Source: Oscillospiraceae bacterium
GTDB taxonomy: Bacteria > Bacillota > Clostridia > Oscillospirales > Ruminococcaceae
Assembly: GCA_029068025.1 (NCBI GenBank)
Contig: JAIEDJ010000259.1
Span: forward strand, 1 to 11,956
Reading direction: 5' to 3'
DNA length: 11,956 nt
Shown here: one piece after another, positions 1 through 6,127 of the stretch
Layout: every line of letters begins with the position of its first letter
Position numbering within the stretch: position 1 is the stretch's first letter
Notes under the pieces: model-generated
The model's database searches: none
What the model saw: only the letters and a program-made list of their open reading frames with translations
Told to the model about the DNA's origin: nothing
Position numbers and translations under genes: made by a program

Positions 1-7
1 GTCCTTA
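1..7 (-). promoter_or_regulatory. Possible ribosome binding site for a gene beyond the left edge
   Basis: Read on the minus strand these bases are TAAGGAC, identical to the string upstream of the yceG start at 4039 and similar to the AAGGA sites used by every other gene here. If real, the start codon would lie a few bases outside the window. With only seven bases visible this is a weak call. Confidence 0.3.
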
Positions 8-365
8 TGTTATTATAGTTTATTCACAAGAATTTGGCGACATGCTTTTGAAAAAAATCCCGGATCCGGCGTGTCATGTAAACGCGTAAAGGGATCAAAT
101 TCATAAATTTGACGGTCATGCTGACAAAAACCGGTGAATAAATCTATTAATATAATTATATCATAGAGATTTTTAGTTTTCAAGAGGGCATTCCCAAGAT
201 GTAGAAATCGTGCGCAACGTGTAATCAATTCGTTACAATAAACAAAAAAAATAAACAATCATAAAAGACATATGTAAAAAACAGTCAAATACACAGTGGC
301 GTAAAAAGTATTTTTAAACATACAGTATAAATTTGATAACTTTTTATGCTTAATGATTTTGTATA
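1..365. other. AT-rich intergenic stretch without a convincing gene
   Basis: This stretch is visibly richer in A and T than the rest of the window and is interrupted by stops in most frames. One 81-codon minus-strand reading frame (258-13) exists, but it begins with TTG, has no ribosome binding site and resembles nothing I recognise. Two small palindromes stand out: CCGGATCCGG at 60-69, and TCAAATT/AATTTGA (95-101 and 106-112) around a 4-nt loop. On the minus strand the extreme left edge reads TAAGGAC (7-1), the same ribosome-binding string that precedes yceG. A further minus-strand gene could therefore start just outside the window. Promoter-like hexamers can be found, but in such AT-rich sequence none is persuasive. 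Confidence 0.6.
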
Positions 366-372
366 TTAACTA

Positions 373-399
373 AAACGCTCCGTAAGATGCGGAGCGTTT
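373..399 (-). terminator. Rho-independent terminator-like hairpin, minus orientation
   Basis: A perfect 10-bp stem (373-382 with 390-399) encloses a 7-nt loop. On the minus strand it continues into GCGTTTTAGTTAATA, a short imperfect U-tract. It is the better oriented of the two hairpins after telA for ending the minus-strand cluster. Its sequence is nearly the same as the hairpin at 618-642 but in inverted orientation, and the similarity extends into the flanks (ACTGA before the stem, TTTT then GTTA after it). Confidence 0.55.
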
Positions 400-473
400 C
401 AGTTTGTAGATAAACCTTAAAAATGTTGATCTTGGCCGGTTTTATAATGTTGACGAGGGGCTGTTGATCTAAA

Positions 474-602
474 AGAAATTTCAAAACCGGCGGGCAAAGC
501 CCGCCTAGCCAGCCCCGCTCGGCTCCGCTACGCGCTTCGCGCTGCGCTATGCCGAGCGGGACTGCTTTTTGAAATTTCTCCTGCACCTTTAAAATGTTGA
601 CC
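474..602 (-). repeat. Three-way-junction intergenic element, copy C
   Basis: The outer stem AGAAATTTCAAAA (474-486) pairs perfectly with 567-579. Inside are two hairpins: GGCGGGC/GCCCGCC (489-495 with 499-505, loop AAA) and CCCGCTCGGC/GCCGAGCGGG (514-523 with 551-560, GC-rich loop). On the minus strand the outer 5' arm is preceded by CAACATTTTAAAGGTGCAG, matching the flanks of the copies at 6001-6110 and 10459-10597. Unlike them, no ribosome binding site or gene follows. Two further CAACATT-type strings lie beyond it at 420-454. The pairing is read directly from sequence; that the three loci form one family is an inference from the shared ends and layout. Confidence 0.7.
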
Positions 603-617
603 TTTTTATACAGACTG

Positions 618-647
618 AACGCTCCGCAAGCTGCGGAGCGTTTTTTT
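618..647 (+). terminator. Strong hairpin with plus-strand T-tract after telA
   Basis: A perfect 11-bp stem (618-628 with 632-642) and a 3-nt loop are followed on the plus strand by seven T residues (641-647), a textbook intrinsic terminator in that direction. It lies 24 bases beyond the telA stop, but on the minus strand the stem runs into TCAGTCTG, with no U-tract. It therefore either acts on plus-strand transcripts coming from the left or is a weak or bidirectional terminator for the telA end of the cluster. No plus-strand gene is visible to its left. Confidence 0.55.
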
Positions 648-671
648 GTTATTAGACCGGTAAGTGTGTGA

Positions 672-1841
672 TCACGCCTTCATGCGCTTCTTGTAATCCT
701 CCTTGATCGCTTCGAGCGTCTTGGAATCCTCCTTGCGTTTTTCGCGCGCCTGATCCTGGATAGCCTGAACCTCGTCGATACCGGTGACGATAGTCTGCCA
801 TGTCTGCTGAAGGGTCTCCACCTTGATGGAGGAGTTAGCCGCCATGCTTGCTACCATCTTGGACTGCTCAACGGTGTTCTGGGCGTTCTTTATCAGCATT
901 TCGTTGGTCTTTTCGTCAAGTGCCGCAAGCGATTCCGCCTGAATCCTCTGGCGCTTGAGCATGATCGCTTGTGCGAGCGACTGCTTGAATACGGGCATGG
1001 TGATGATAAACGCGGAGTTGATCTTGCGGACAAGGTTGAGGTTGGAGTACTCCATGGTTTTCAGCATGGGAACAGTCTGGAGCGCGACGTTTTCGGCGAT
1101 CTTAAGATCCATAACGCGCTGATCGAGGATCTCGCGCATTTGCTGGAGATTGGACAGATCCATTCTGATCGTGCCGTCCTCGGGGTTTGCCTCAACCTTT
1201 TTCTTATAGTCCTCAATAAACTGATCAAGCTCCTTGACTCCCTGTTCGCCCGCCATGATGTACTTCACAAGCTCCTGATAGTATCCGAGGTTTGCGTCAT
1301 ACATAGCGTCGAGCTTCTGGTTGGAGGATTCGATCTCGTTTTCGTACTGCTTGAGCTGAACGTAGATCTTGTCGATCTCCTTGCCCATGGTGTCGTATTT
1401 GTTAAGGATCTTTTCGATGTTCTTCTTGAGCTTGCCGAAAAGTGTGGGCTTGTCCTCAAGCTCCTTTGCGTCAAACTGGTTCATGATAGCGGCAAGGTTT
1501 TTCAGCATTACGCCCGTATCGTTGATCTGCTGAATGCTCATCGAGTTCAGCACCTGATCGGACGCTTTGGAGATCTCGTCCGCCGCTTCCGCGCCGAACT
1601 TTACGATAGTGGAGCTGTCGTTCACGTTGATGGTGGATACAAGCTTGTCGATCTCCTCGCTGGTGGCGAGCTTCTGCTTGATCTCATCGGTCTTTACCAT
1701 AATGTTGAAGTTCTTAGCTTCTTCCAGCTTTGCGTCGAGAGCAGCGTCCGTTTTCACGGCGGTGACTGCGGTGGCGGTCGTCTCGACCTCAAGGTTTGCC
1801 TGCTGCTGTGCCGCAGCTCCGGGGGTGAACTGTAATCCCAT
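672..1841 (-). CDS. telA: TelA/YceH family toxic anion resistance protein
   Basis: The product (389 residues from this start) resembles the TelA/YceH family linked to tellurite and other stress resistance, whose biochemical activity is not established. It has a short low-complexity Gln/Ala/Thr-rich N-terminus, then a long, charged, helix-rich body with heptad-like stretches suggesting coiled coils, and no membrane segment or signal peptide. It ends in a Lys/Arg-rich helix. Length is close to the roughly 360-400 residues usual for the family. An in-frame ATG at 1862 overlaps the yceG stop as TGATG and would add seven residues. I prefer the ATG at 1841, because AAGGA (1854-1850) lies 8 nt upstream of it and 20 nt separate it from the yceG stop. 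It is the last gene of the cluster and almost certainly co-transcribed with yceG, as in the Bacillus yceG-yceH pair. Confidence 0.9.
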   Translation of the reverse strand: MGLQFTPGAAAQQQANLEVETTATAVTAVKTDAALDAKLEEAKNFNIMVKTDEIKQKLATSEEIDKLVSTINVNDSSTIVKFGAEAADEISKASDQVLNSMSIQQINDTGVMLKNLAAIMNQFDAKELEDKPTLFGKLKKNIEKILNKYDTMGKEIDKIYVQLKQYENEIESSNQKLDAMYDANLGYYQELVKYIMAGEQGVKELDQFIEDYKKKVEANPEDGTIRMDLSNLQQMREILDQRVMDLKIAENVALQTVPMLKTMEYSNLNLVRKINSAFIITMPVFKQSLAQAIMLKRQRIQAESLAALDEKTNEMLIKNAQNTVEQSKMVASMAANSSIKVETLQQTWQTIVTGIDEVQAIQDQAREKRKEDSKTLEAIKEDYKKRMKA

Positions 1842-1861
1842 AATTTTTTTCCTTTCTTGCA

Positions 1862-4039
1862 TCAGTTCTTGCCGAACAGCTTACTGAAGAAGCCGCCGGT
1901 TTTTCCTTCGGATGGAATCTTGAATTTCGGAACCTCTGTGTTATACAGAAATTGGTTCATCATATGCTCCTCGAACGCGTTCGGGGATACGAACGTTTCG
2001 AGGTTTTTATAGCCCGTGGGCGTATAAACAAGAACATCAAAGCCTATCAGATTGCACAGAACTATCTGTATACATTCCTCGGGCGTGAAGGTGTCCTCAA
2101 CGGTATCGATGTAGATGAGCTTCGGAATGGTGCGGGTGAAGTCGAATTTCTGAATGATCTTGAGCATTTCCTTGTTGAAGTTCATTCCGTAATGCAGCAC
2201 GCCGCACATCAGATCATCGCCGCTAAGCTTGATAAATCCCGAGGAGACCGCTTCCTGGAGCTTGTAGAACAGCATATCCTGGATACGGTCGGGGAGATAG
2301 CTGTACTTGTTCATGGTGCTTTGCTTGAGCTTTTCGGTGTCTATCTGACCGTTGCGGTAAAATTGGCGGTATGCCGACAGATCGGGCTGCTGCGCGGCTG
2401 AGCTGTTCGGCTCCTTTACGACCAATACGGTCTGCGGGGTGAGCTTGTCACGCACATCGTCCCAGTATCTGTTGATATCTCCGTTTTCCACGCCGCTTAT
2501 TTTTGCGAAAATATTCGGTATGGAAACGAGGTTTCCCGACGTTGAGAAGCCCTGTCGGAACCGCGCCTCCTGTTTCCAGAGTATCGCTATTTCCTCAAAC
2601 GTGGTTTTCAGCGTCAGCGACTGGCTGTTCGGGAACTGAAAGCTGCGGTATATGCCCGTATCGCCGCCGTACAGCATGGTATCGAGATCGCGCTCGGCAG
2701 AATATGCCACAGTCGCAACCTTCATCTTGACAGCCGCGGCAGGGTAAGAACCGCTTGCCTTGCTTTGCGGCAGCTCGAAAATCTGCATTCTTCCGCCGAT
2801 GTTTTTATCGGCGGCTAGCGCCAGATTCGACTTGTTCGGCGTGATATACACCACGTCAAATCCGCAGTGCGACATAAAGTTCAGAAAATACAGCTCCGAC
2901 TGCGAGATATCGCCGTAGTACAGCACTGTCGGGATATCCTCGTATTTCACGGCGTATTTGCGCGCCTGGGTGCAGCGGTAGAGCCATGTGATGATCTTTG
3001 TCGCGTAGTTGAACACTACCGTCTGATTGCCCGTGTTCAGCTCTCCGAGCAGCTCGCGGAGCGTCCGCTGAGCAAGCGCGGTGCGCGTCTTGTCGCCGCT
3101 CAGATTGATAAGCAACGCAAGCTCGTCTATCATCTCGGCGGTGCTTGTCCGCGTTACCGTCCCGAGTGCTTTGACTTCGTCGGCGTTCGGGTTTTCAAGC
3201 GGCTTTTCAATGAATATCAGCTGCTTTTTCAGTCCCGCAAAGCTCTCCTTGAACTTCACGAGCATATTCGTGTAAACGGCTTCCTCATCGGTGCAGCCGA
3301 TCAGAGCCGCGCAGTAGACGGGAATATCGCCGTCCTCGGTGTATACGCCGCCTGTGCCGACGACTCTCGAACGCCTGTCCTTTATCAAGTCCTCGAACAT
3401 TCCCGCGGCGGTGGTGTCAAGCCGATCAACAAGACTGCCGACGCGTTCTCCCTCGGCACGCATTGCGGAAAGCTTCGCCTCCCGCGACAGGTCGATCTTT
3501 GCGAAGTCGATCTGAAGGGGAGCTGTGTTTTTTCCGCTTTTGACCGTGATCCCGTCCTTGAAGGCGAGCTTTTCAAAGTCATTGTCAAGGCCGTAGCTCA
3601 CAAGTGTTATCTTAACGCCCGCCGCATTCATCATCGTGAGAAAGTACAGCTCTCTGAGCGACGCCGCGCCGATGTAAAACAGAGTTGACGGCCGTGTGCC
3701 TAAGTACTTGATAAGCCAGCAGAGCATTACGAAGTAAGTGTTCTTTTTGTTTATGCCGCATTCGGCTATGGCTTTTGCCATTATTTCCGAGAGCTTGGCG
3801 CTGTCGCACGGGATATTTTTGCTGTGCAGCCACATATCCAGACTTTTTTGGATATCGGCGGCGTTTTCAAAGCTCGCCGCTGTGTACGCCGCGGCGGCGG
3901 ATATCTCGTCCGTGGTCGCCGCGGGAAGCTTTTCCTTGAAGAAAAGTCCGTTTTTACTTGCTGCGACAAATTGATCGATCAGCAGGCTGCGAAAATTGTC
4001 GGGACTGTCATACCCGATATACCGCATAAAATCCGCCAA
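1862..4039 (-). CDS. yceG: YceG-like protein of Ter stress clusters
   Basis: This is a 725-residue cytoplasmic-looking protein resembling the YceG family encoded next to TelA/YceH in Bacillus-type Ter clusters, sometimes described as a component of a predicted biosynthetic module; its reaction is unknown. It is longer than the about 540 residues I recall for Bacillus YceG. Three related segments recur at residues about 118-148, 370-401 and 639-674: a hydrophobic strand (LFYIG, VLYYGD, LIYID), a helix, then a second strand ending in VS or TP, like repeated Rossmann-type units. Residues about 475-530 carry a TTFEEIAILW and PNIFAKISGV block that I associate with the family. The C-terminus is GGFFSKLFGKN. 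The start is TTG, with AAGGA 11 nt upstream; an ATG four codons later (4027) is an alternative. The stop overlaps an ATG as TGATG, consistent with coupling to telA. Confidence 0.8.
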   Translation of the reverse strand: MADFMRYIGYDSPDNFRSLLIDQFVAASKNGLFFKEKLPAATTDEISAAAAYTAASFENAADIQKSLDMWLHSKNIPCDSAKLSEIMAKAIAECGINKKNTYFVMLCWLIKYLGTRPSTLFYIGAASLRELYFLTMMNAAGVKITLVSYGLDNDFEKLAFKDGITVKSGKNTAPLQIDFAKIDLSREAKLSAMRAEGERVGSLVDRLDTTAAGMFEDLIKDRRSRVVGTGGVYTEDGDIPVYCAALIGCTDEEAVYTNMLVKFKESFAGLKKQLIFIEKPLENPNADEVKALGTVTRTSTAEMIDELALLINLSGDKTRTALAQRTLRELLGELNTGNQTVVFNYATKIITWLYRCTQARKYAVKYEDIPTVLYYGDISQSELYFLNFMSHCGFDVVYITPNKSNLALAADKNIGGRMQIFELPQSKASGSYPAAAVKMKVATVAYSAERDLDTMLYGGDTGIYRSFQFPNSQSLTLKTTFEEIAILWKQEARFRQGFSTSGNLVSIPNIFAKISGVENGDINRYWDDVRDKLTPQTVLVVKEPNSSAAQQPDLSAYRQFYRNGQIDTEKLKQSTMNKYSYLPDRIQDMLFYKLQEAVSSGFIKLSGDDLMCGVLHYGMNFNKEMLKIIQKFDFTRTIPKLIYIDTVEDTFTPEECIQIVLCNLIGFDVLVYTPTGYKNLETFVSPNAFEEHMMNQFLYNTEVPKFKIPSEGKTGGFFSKLFGKN

Positions 4040-4102
4040 AAATTCTCACGTCCTTATCTTAGTGCTTATACCGTTTTCCGTATCATTTGCGGAAATCCGC
4101 GT

Positions 4103-5323
4103 TTATTCAACTACGTCAATTCCGTAGCTGTTGCAAAGCCTTGCCATCCCGTTGTTGTACCCCGCGCCGACTGCCGAGATCTTCCATTCTCCCTTGTACA
4201 GATATAGCTCGACCGCTACGACTGCGGCTTCCGAGGAAAGCCCGTCCATATTGAAAGAGATACGCTCTTTATCTGTTCTCAGCGAGATCCTCGGGTTCTT
4301 AACTACGGAGAAGTTGTTTATATTGTCGGCGGCGTATACCGCATAGGCGAGCACGATCCGTTCAATGCGGAAATCCGTCTTGACCAGGTCCACCTCGATA
4401 TGTCCGTCATTGGGACAATAGCGCACCTCGCCGTTATCGGAAAGCTCATTTCCGAAGAATATCAGGCTGCTGTCGCCCAAAGCTCTGCCGTCCTTGTCAA
4501 GCAGGAACACATATGGATCTACATCTACAGAGCGCTGCTTTTCACAGCTGAAATATATCGAGAAAACGGTGCCGACGTAGTCCGATACGGCAACGCGCTG
4601 ACCGCGCTTCATTGCGAGATCTCCGCTCCCCGCTCCGCTTGTCCGCGTCATTGAGATGACATCCGCAGCCGGAAGCGCGGATGCTGCGGGAGCAGTCGGA
4701 TCGTCCCTGTGCGGGGCAGTATAGATCTGTCTGTTCCGGGCGGGGTCTGCCGTGGGTATCGGTCTGCCCGTAAGGTAGATCCGTCTTGTAAACATCGATT
4801 TGAACAAGATCTCACCATAGAGCAGCGTCCCCGCGGAACAGCCGGACACGCCGAGCGTGATCGTGTTTCTGCCCGCATTCAGCGTGCTCGGTGAGAGCGT
4901 AACTTCGCGCATGCCGCACGCTACCTCGGTTTTTTCGGGAACGTTTACTTCAAGCAGGAACGTATTTTCGCCGTCGCTGAGGAAATCGCCCAGCTCAATG
5001 GTGCGCGGAACGTCAAAAAAGCCGTCCTCGCCGCCGAAGCCGCGGACGCTGCCTAAGATCTCCACGTTCTTCACAGAAGTAATGAAGTTTGCGGAGACTG
5101 CCGTATCGTTCGTTGTGCCTTCGGTGATCTCCACACGCAGATCCTCAATAAAAACGCCGTTGGAATTGATATCCAGCACTGCGCCGTTCTTTGCCCAGAC
5201 AGTGGTGTTTCTGCCGATAAGGCGAAGCGGCTTGTTAATGTTCACAGGTCCCTCAAATTCGCCCGCGGGGAGCTGTACGGTTTCTCCCGCGTTTGCACGC
5301 GCGATAAGATCGTTGATATTCAA
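4103..5323 (-). CDS. Beta-helix-like domain fused to a degenerate TerD domain
   Basis: The 406-residue product has three parts. Residues 1 to about 90 read like a few coils of a right-handed beta-helix of pectate-lyase type (VQLPAGEFEGPVNINKP and LRLIGRN, then short strands separated by Asn/Gly turns). Residues about 100-195 form a second beta-rich region with no name I can give. A Pro/Ala-rich linker (about 196-225) leads to a TerD-like domain (about 235-406) ending in NNGMARLCNSYGIDVVE, parallel to the end of the neighbouring TerD. Calcium-binding positions are poorly kept: DFDLDA becomes SVDVDP, and the acidic GDNRTGEGDGDDE loop is largely missing. There is no signal peptide, so it probably acts in the cytoplasm as a scaffold or ligand-binding partner rather than a secreted enzyme. 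The start is TTG with AAGG 10 nt upstream, 68 bases after terD; no ATG lies nearby. Confidence 0.8.
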   Translation of the reverse strand: MNINDLIARANAGETVQLPAGEFEGPVNINKPLRLIGRNTTVWAKNGAVLDINSNGVFIEDLRVEITEGTTNDTAVSANFITSVKNVEILGSVRGFGGEDGFFDVPRTIELGDFLSDGENTFLLEVNVPEKTEVACGMREVTLSPSTLNAGRNTITLGVSGCSAGTLLYGEILFKSMFTRRIYLTGRPIPTADPARNRQIYTAPHRDDPTAPAASALPAADVISMTRTSGAGSGDLAMKRGQRVAVSDYVGTVFSIYFSCEKQRSVDVDPYVFLLDKDGRALGDSSLIFFGNELSDNGEVRYCPNDGHIEVDLVKTDFRIERIVLAYAVYAADNINNFSVVKNPRISLRTDKERISFNMDGLSSEAAVVAVELYLYKGEWKISAVGAGYNNGMARLCNSYGIDVVE

Positions 5324-5355
5324 GCCGTCACCGCCTTAATATGATTTTGGATATT

Positions 5356-5393
5356 GCGGGTCGCCGCGTATGCGCGGCGACCCGCGATTTTTT
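5356..5393 (+). terminator. 13-bp perfect hairpin with plus-strand T-tract between terD and the TerD fusion
   Basis: GCGGGTCGCCGCG (5356-5368) pairs perfectly with 5373-5385 around a TATG loop and is followed on the plus strand by GATTTTTT. As drawn it is an intrinsic terminator for antisense (plus) transcripts. On the sense strand it forms a very stable hairpin directly after the terD stop, without a downstream U-tract, so it could protect a processed terD 3' end and lower expression of the genes after it. Function is an inference; the stem itself is clear. Confidence 0.55.
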
Positions 5394-5976
5394 ATACGTT
5401 TACGCCGTAAGCGCGGCAGAGAGCTTCAAGTCCGCCCTGATAGCCCGCCGCTACCGCGTTGAACTTCCAGTCGCCGTTGTAGCGGTAGATCTCGCAGACA
5501 ACAAGCGCCGTTTCAATGGAGAATTCCTCCACCAGATCGAAGCGGAGAACTTCCTCGCCGCCGATATCGTCGGGATTGTCGATCTTTACGACACGCACGT
5601 AGGAGTTGGAGACCTGTCCGAAGTTCTGATTCTTCTGCGGAGCGTCGAAGATCGTTACCGTTACCGCGATCTTTTCGATCTCGGGCGGAACCTTTGTAAA
5701 GTCAATGATGATAGCTTCGTCATCACCGTCGCCCTCGCCGGTTCTGTTGTCGCCCGTGTGAACGACAGCGCCGTTTCTTGCGGAAAGATTGTTGTAGAAT
5801 ACAAAGTCCTCATCGCGCATTACCTTGCCGTTGGAGCCGAGCAGGAACACGCACGCGTCAAGGTCGAAGTCCTGACCTCCGTCATAGCGGTTGGTATCCC
5901 AGCCCAGTCCGATCCTTGCCATAGTTACCGATTTGTCAAGGCTTACGCGCTGACCCTTTGAAAGATTTACTGCCAT
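5392..5976 (-). CDS. terD: TerD family calcium-binding stress protein
   Basis: The 194-residue product is a full-length TerD-domain protein, a beta-sandwich fold known to bind Ca2+ and associated with tellurite, phage and other stress resistance. Diagnostic motifs are GLGWD (residues 23-27), QDFDLDACVFLL (35-46), the acidic loop GDNRTGEGDGDDE (75-87), VTIFDA (107-112) and the C-terminal GGLEALCRAYGVNV. All expected acidic calcium ligands appear intact, in contrast to the next gene product. There is no signal peptide or membrane segment, so it should be cytoplasmic or peripheral to the membrane. It starts with ATG behind an excellent AAGGAGG site 8 nt upstream, the best in the cluster. The leader contains structured element copy B, which ends 24 nt before the ATG. 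It could equally be labelled TerE or YceD/YceE; those paralogues cannot be told apart by eye. Confidence 0.95.
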   Translation of the reverse strand: MAVNLSKGQRVSLDKSVTMARIGLGWDTNRYDGGQDFDLDACVFLLGSNGKVMRDEDFVFYNNLSARNGAVVHTGDNRTGEGDGDDEAIIIDFTKVPPEIEKIAVTVTIFDAPQKNQNFGQVSNSYVRVVKIDNPDDIGGEEVLRFDLVEEFSIETALVVCEIYRYNGDWKFNAVAAGYQGGLEALCRAYGVNV

Positions 5977-6000
5977 TTTAGTATCCTCCTTATTTTAAAT

Positions 6001-6110
6001 AATTTCAAAATACACGTCACCACGGCACGCTCCGCTTAGCCGTGCTGACGGTACCGGTCGAAATTGAAATTTCGACCTTTTTGAAATTTGCTTCACCAAA
6101 ATAATGTTGC
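6001..6110 (-). repeat. Three-way-junction intergenic element, copy B (terD leader)
   Basis: The outer stem AATTTCAAAA (6001-6010) pairs with 6079-6088. Two hairpins lie inside: 6015-6026 with 6039-6050 (12 bp with one C-C mismatch) and GGTCGAAAT/ATTTCGACC (6056-6064 with 6069-6077), separated by GTACC. On the minus strand the element begins with the flank CAACATTATTTTGGTGAAGC and is followed by AAAATAAGGAGG and the terD ATG, 24 nt after the outer arm. It fills nearly all of the 151-base gap between the ATPase and terD genes. It may be a regulatory leader, a mobile repeat, or both. Confidence 0.7.
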
Positions 6111-6127
6111 TTTTGTTTTTAGCAACT

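Noticed and set aside
12..17. Minus-strand TATAAT near the left edge
   Set aside because: No matching -35 box lies at 16-18 nt, and transcription would begin inside the TAAGGAC string, so it cannot serve the presumed gene there.
13..258. 81-codon minus-strand reading frame
   Set aside because: It has a TTG start with no ribosome binding site, AT-rich content and no recognisable motif; it probably arises by chance.
258..288. Minus-strand TTGACT and TATGAT as a promoter
   Set aside because: The spacer is 19 nt, and the AT-rich context yields many such pairs; nothing else supports it.
350..586. 78-codon minus-strand frame starting GTG after AGGTGCAGGAG
   Set aside because: It runs straight through the palindromic element and the terminator hairpin at 373-399; the apparent coding is a by-product of the repeat.
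474..602. CRISPR array in the repeated palindromic region
   Set aside because: The repeats are not regularly spaced and there are no unique spacers or cas genes; the structure is a single nested fold.
4103..5323. Secreted pectate lyase-like polysaccharide enzyme
   Set aside because: There is no signal peptide, the beta-helix-like part is short, and the TerD domain plus cluster context point to an intracellular stress role.
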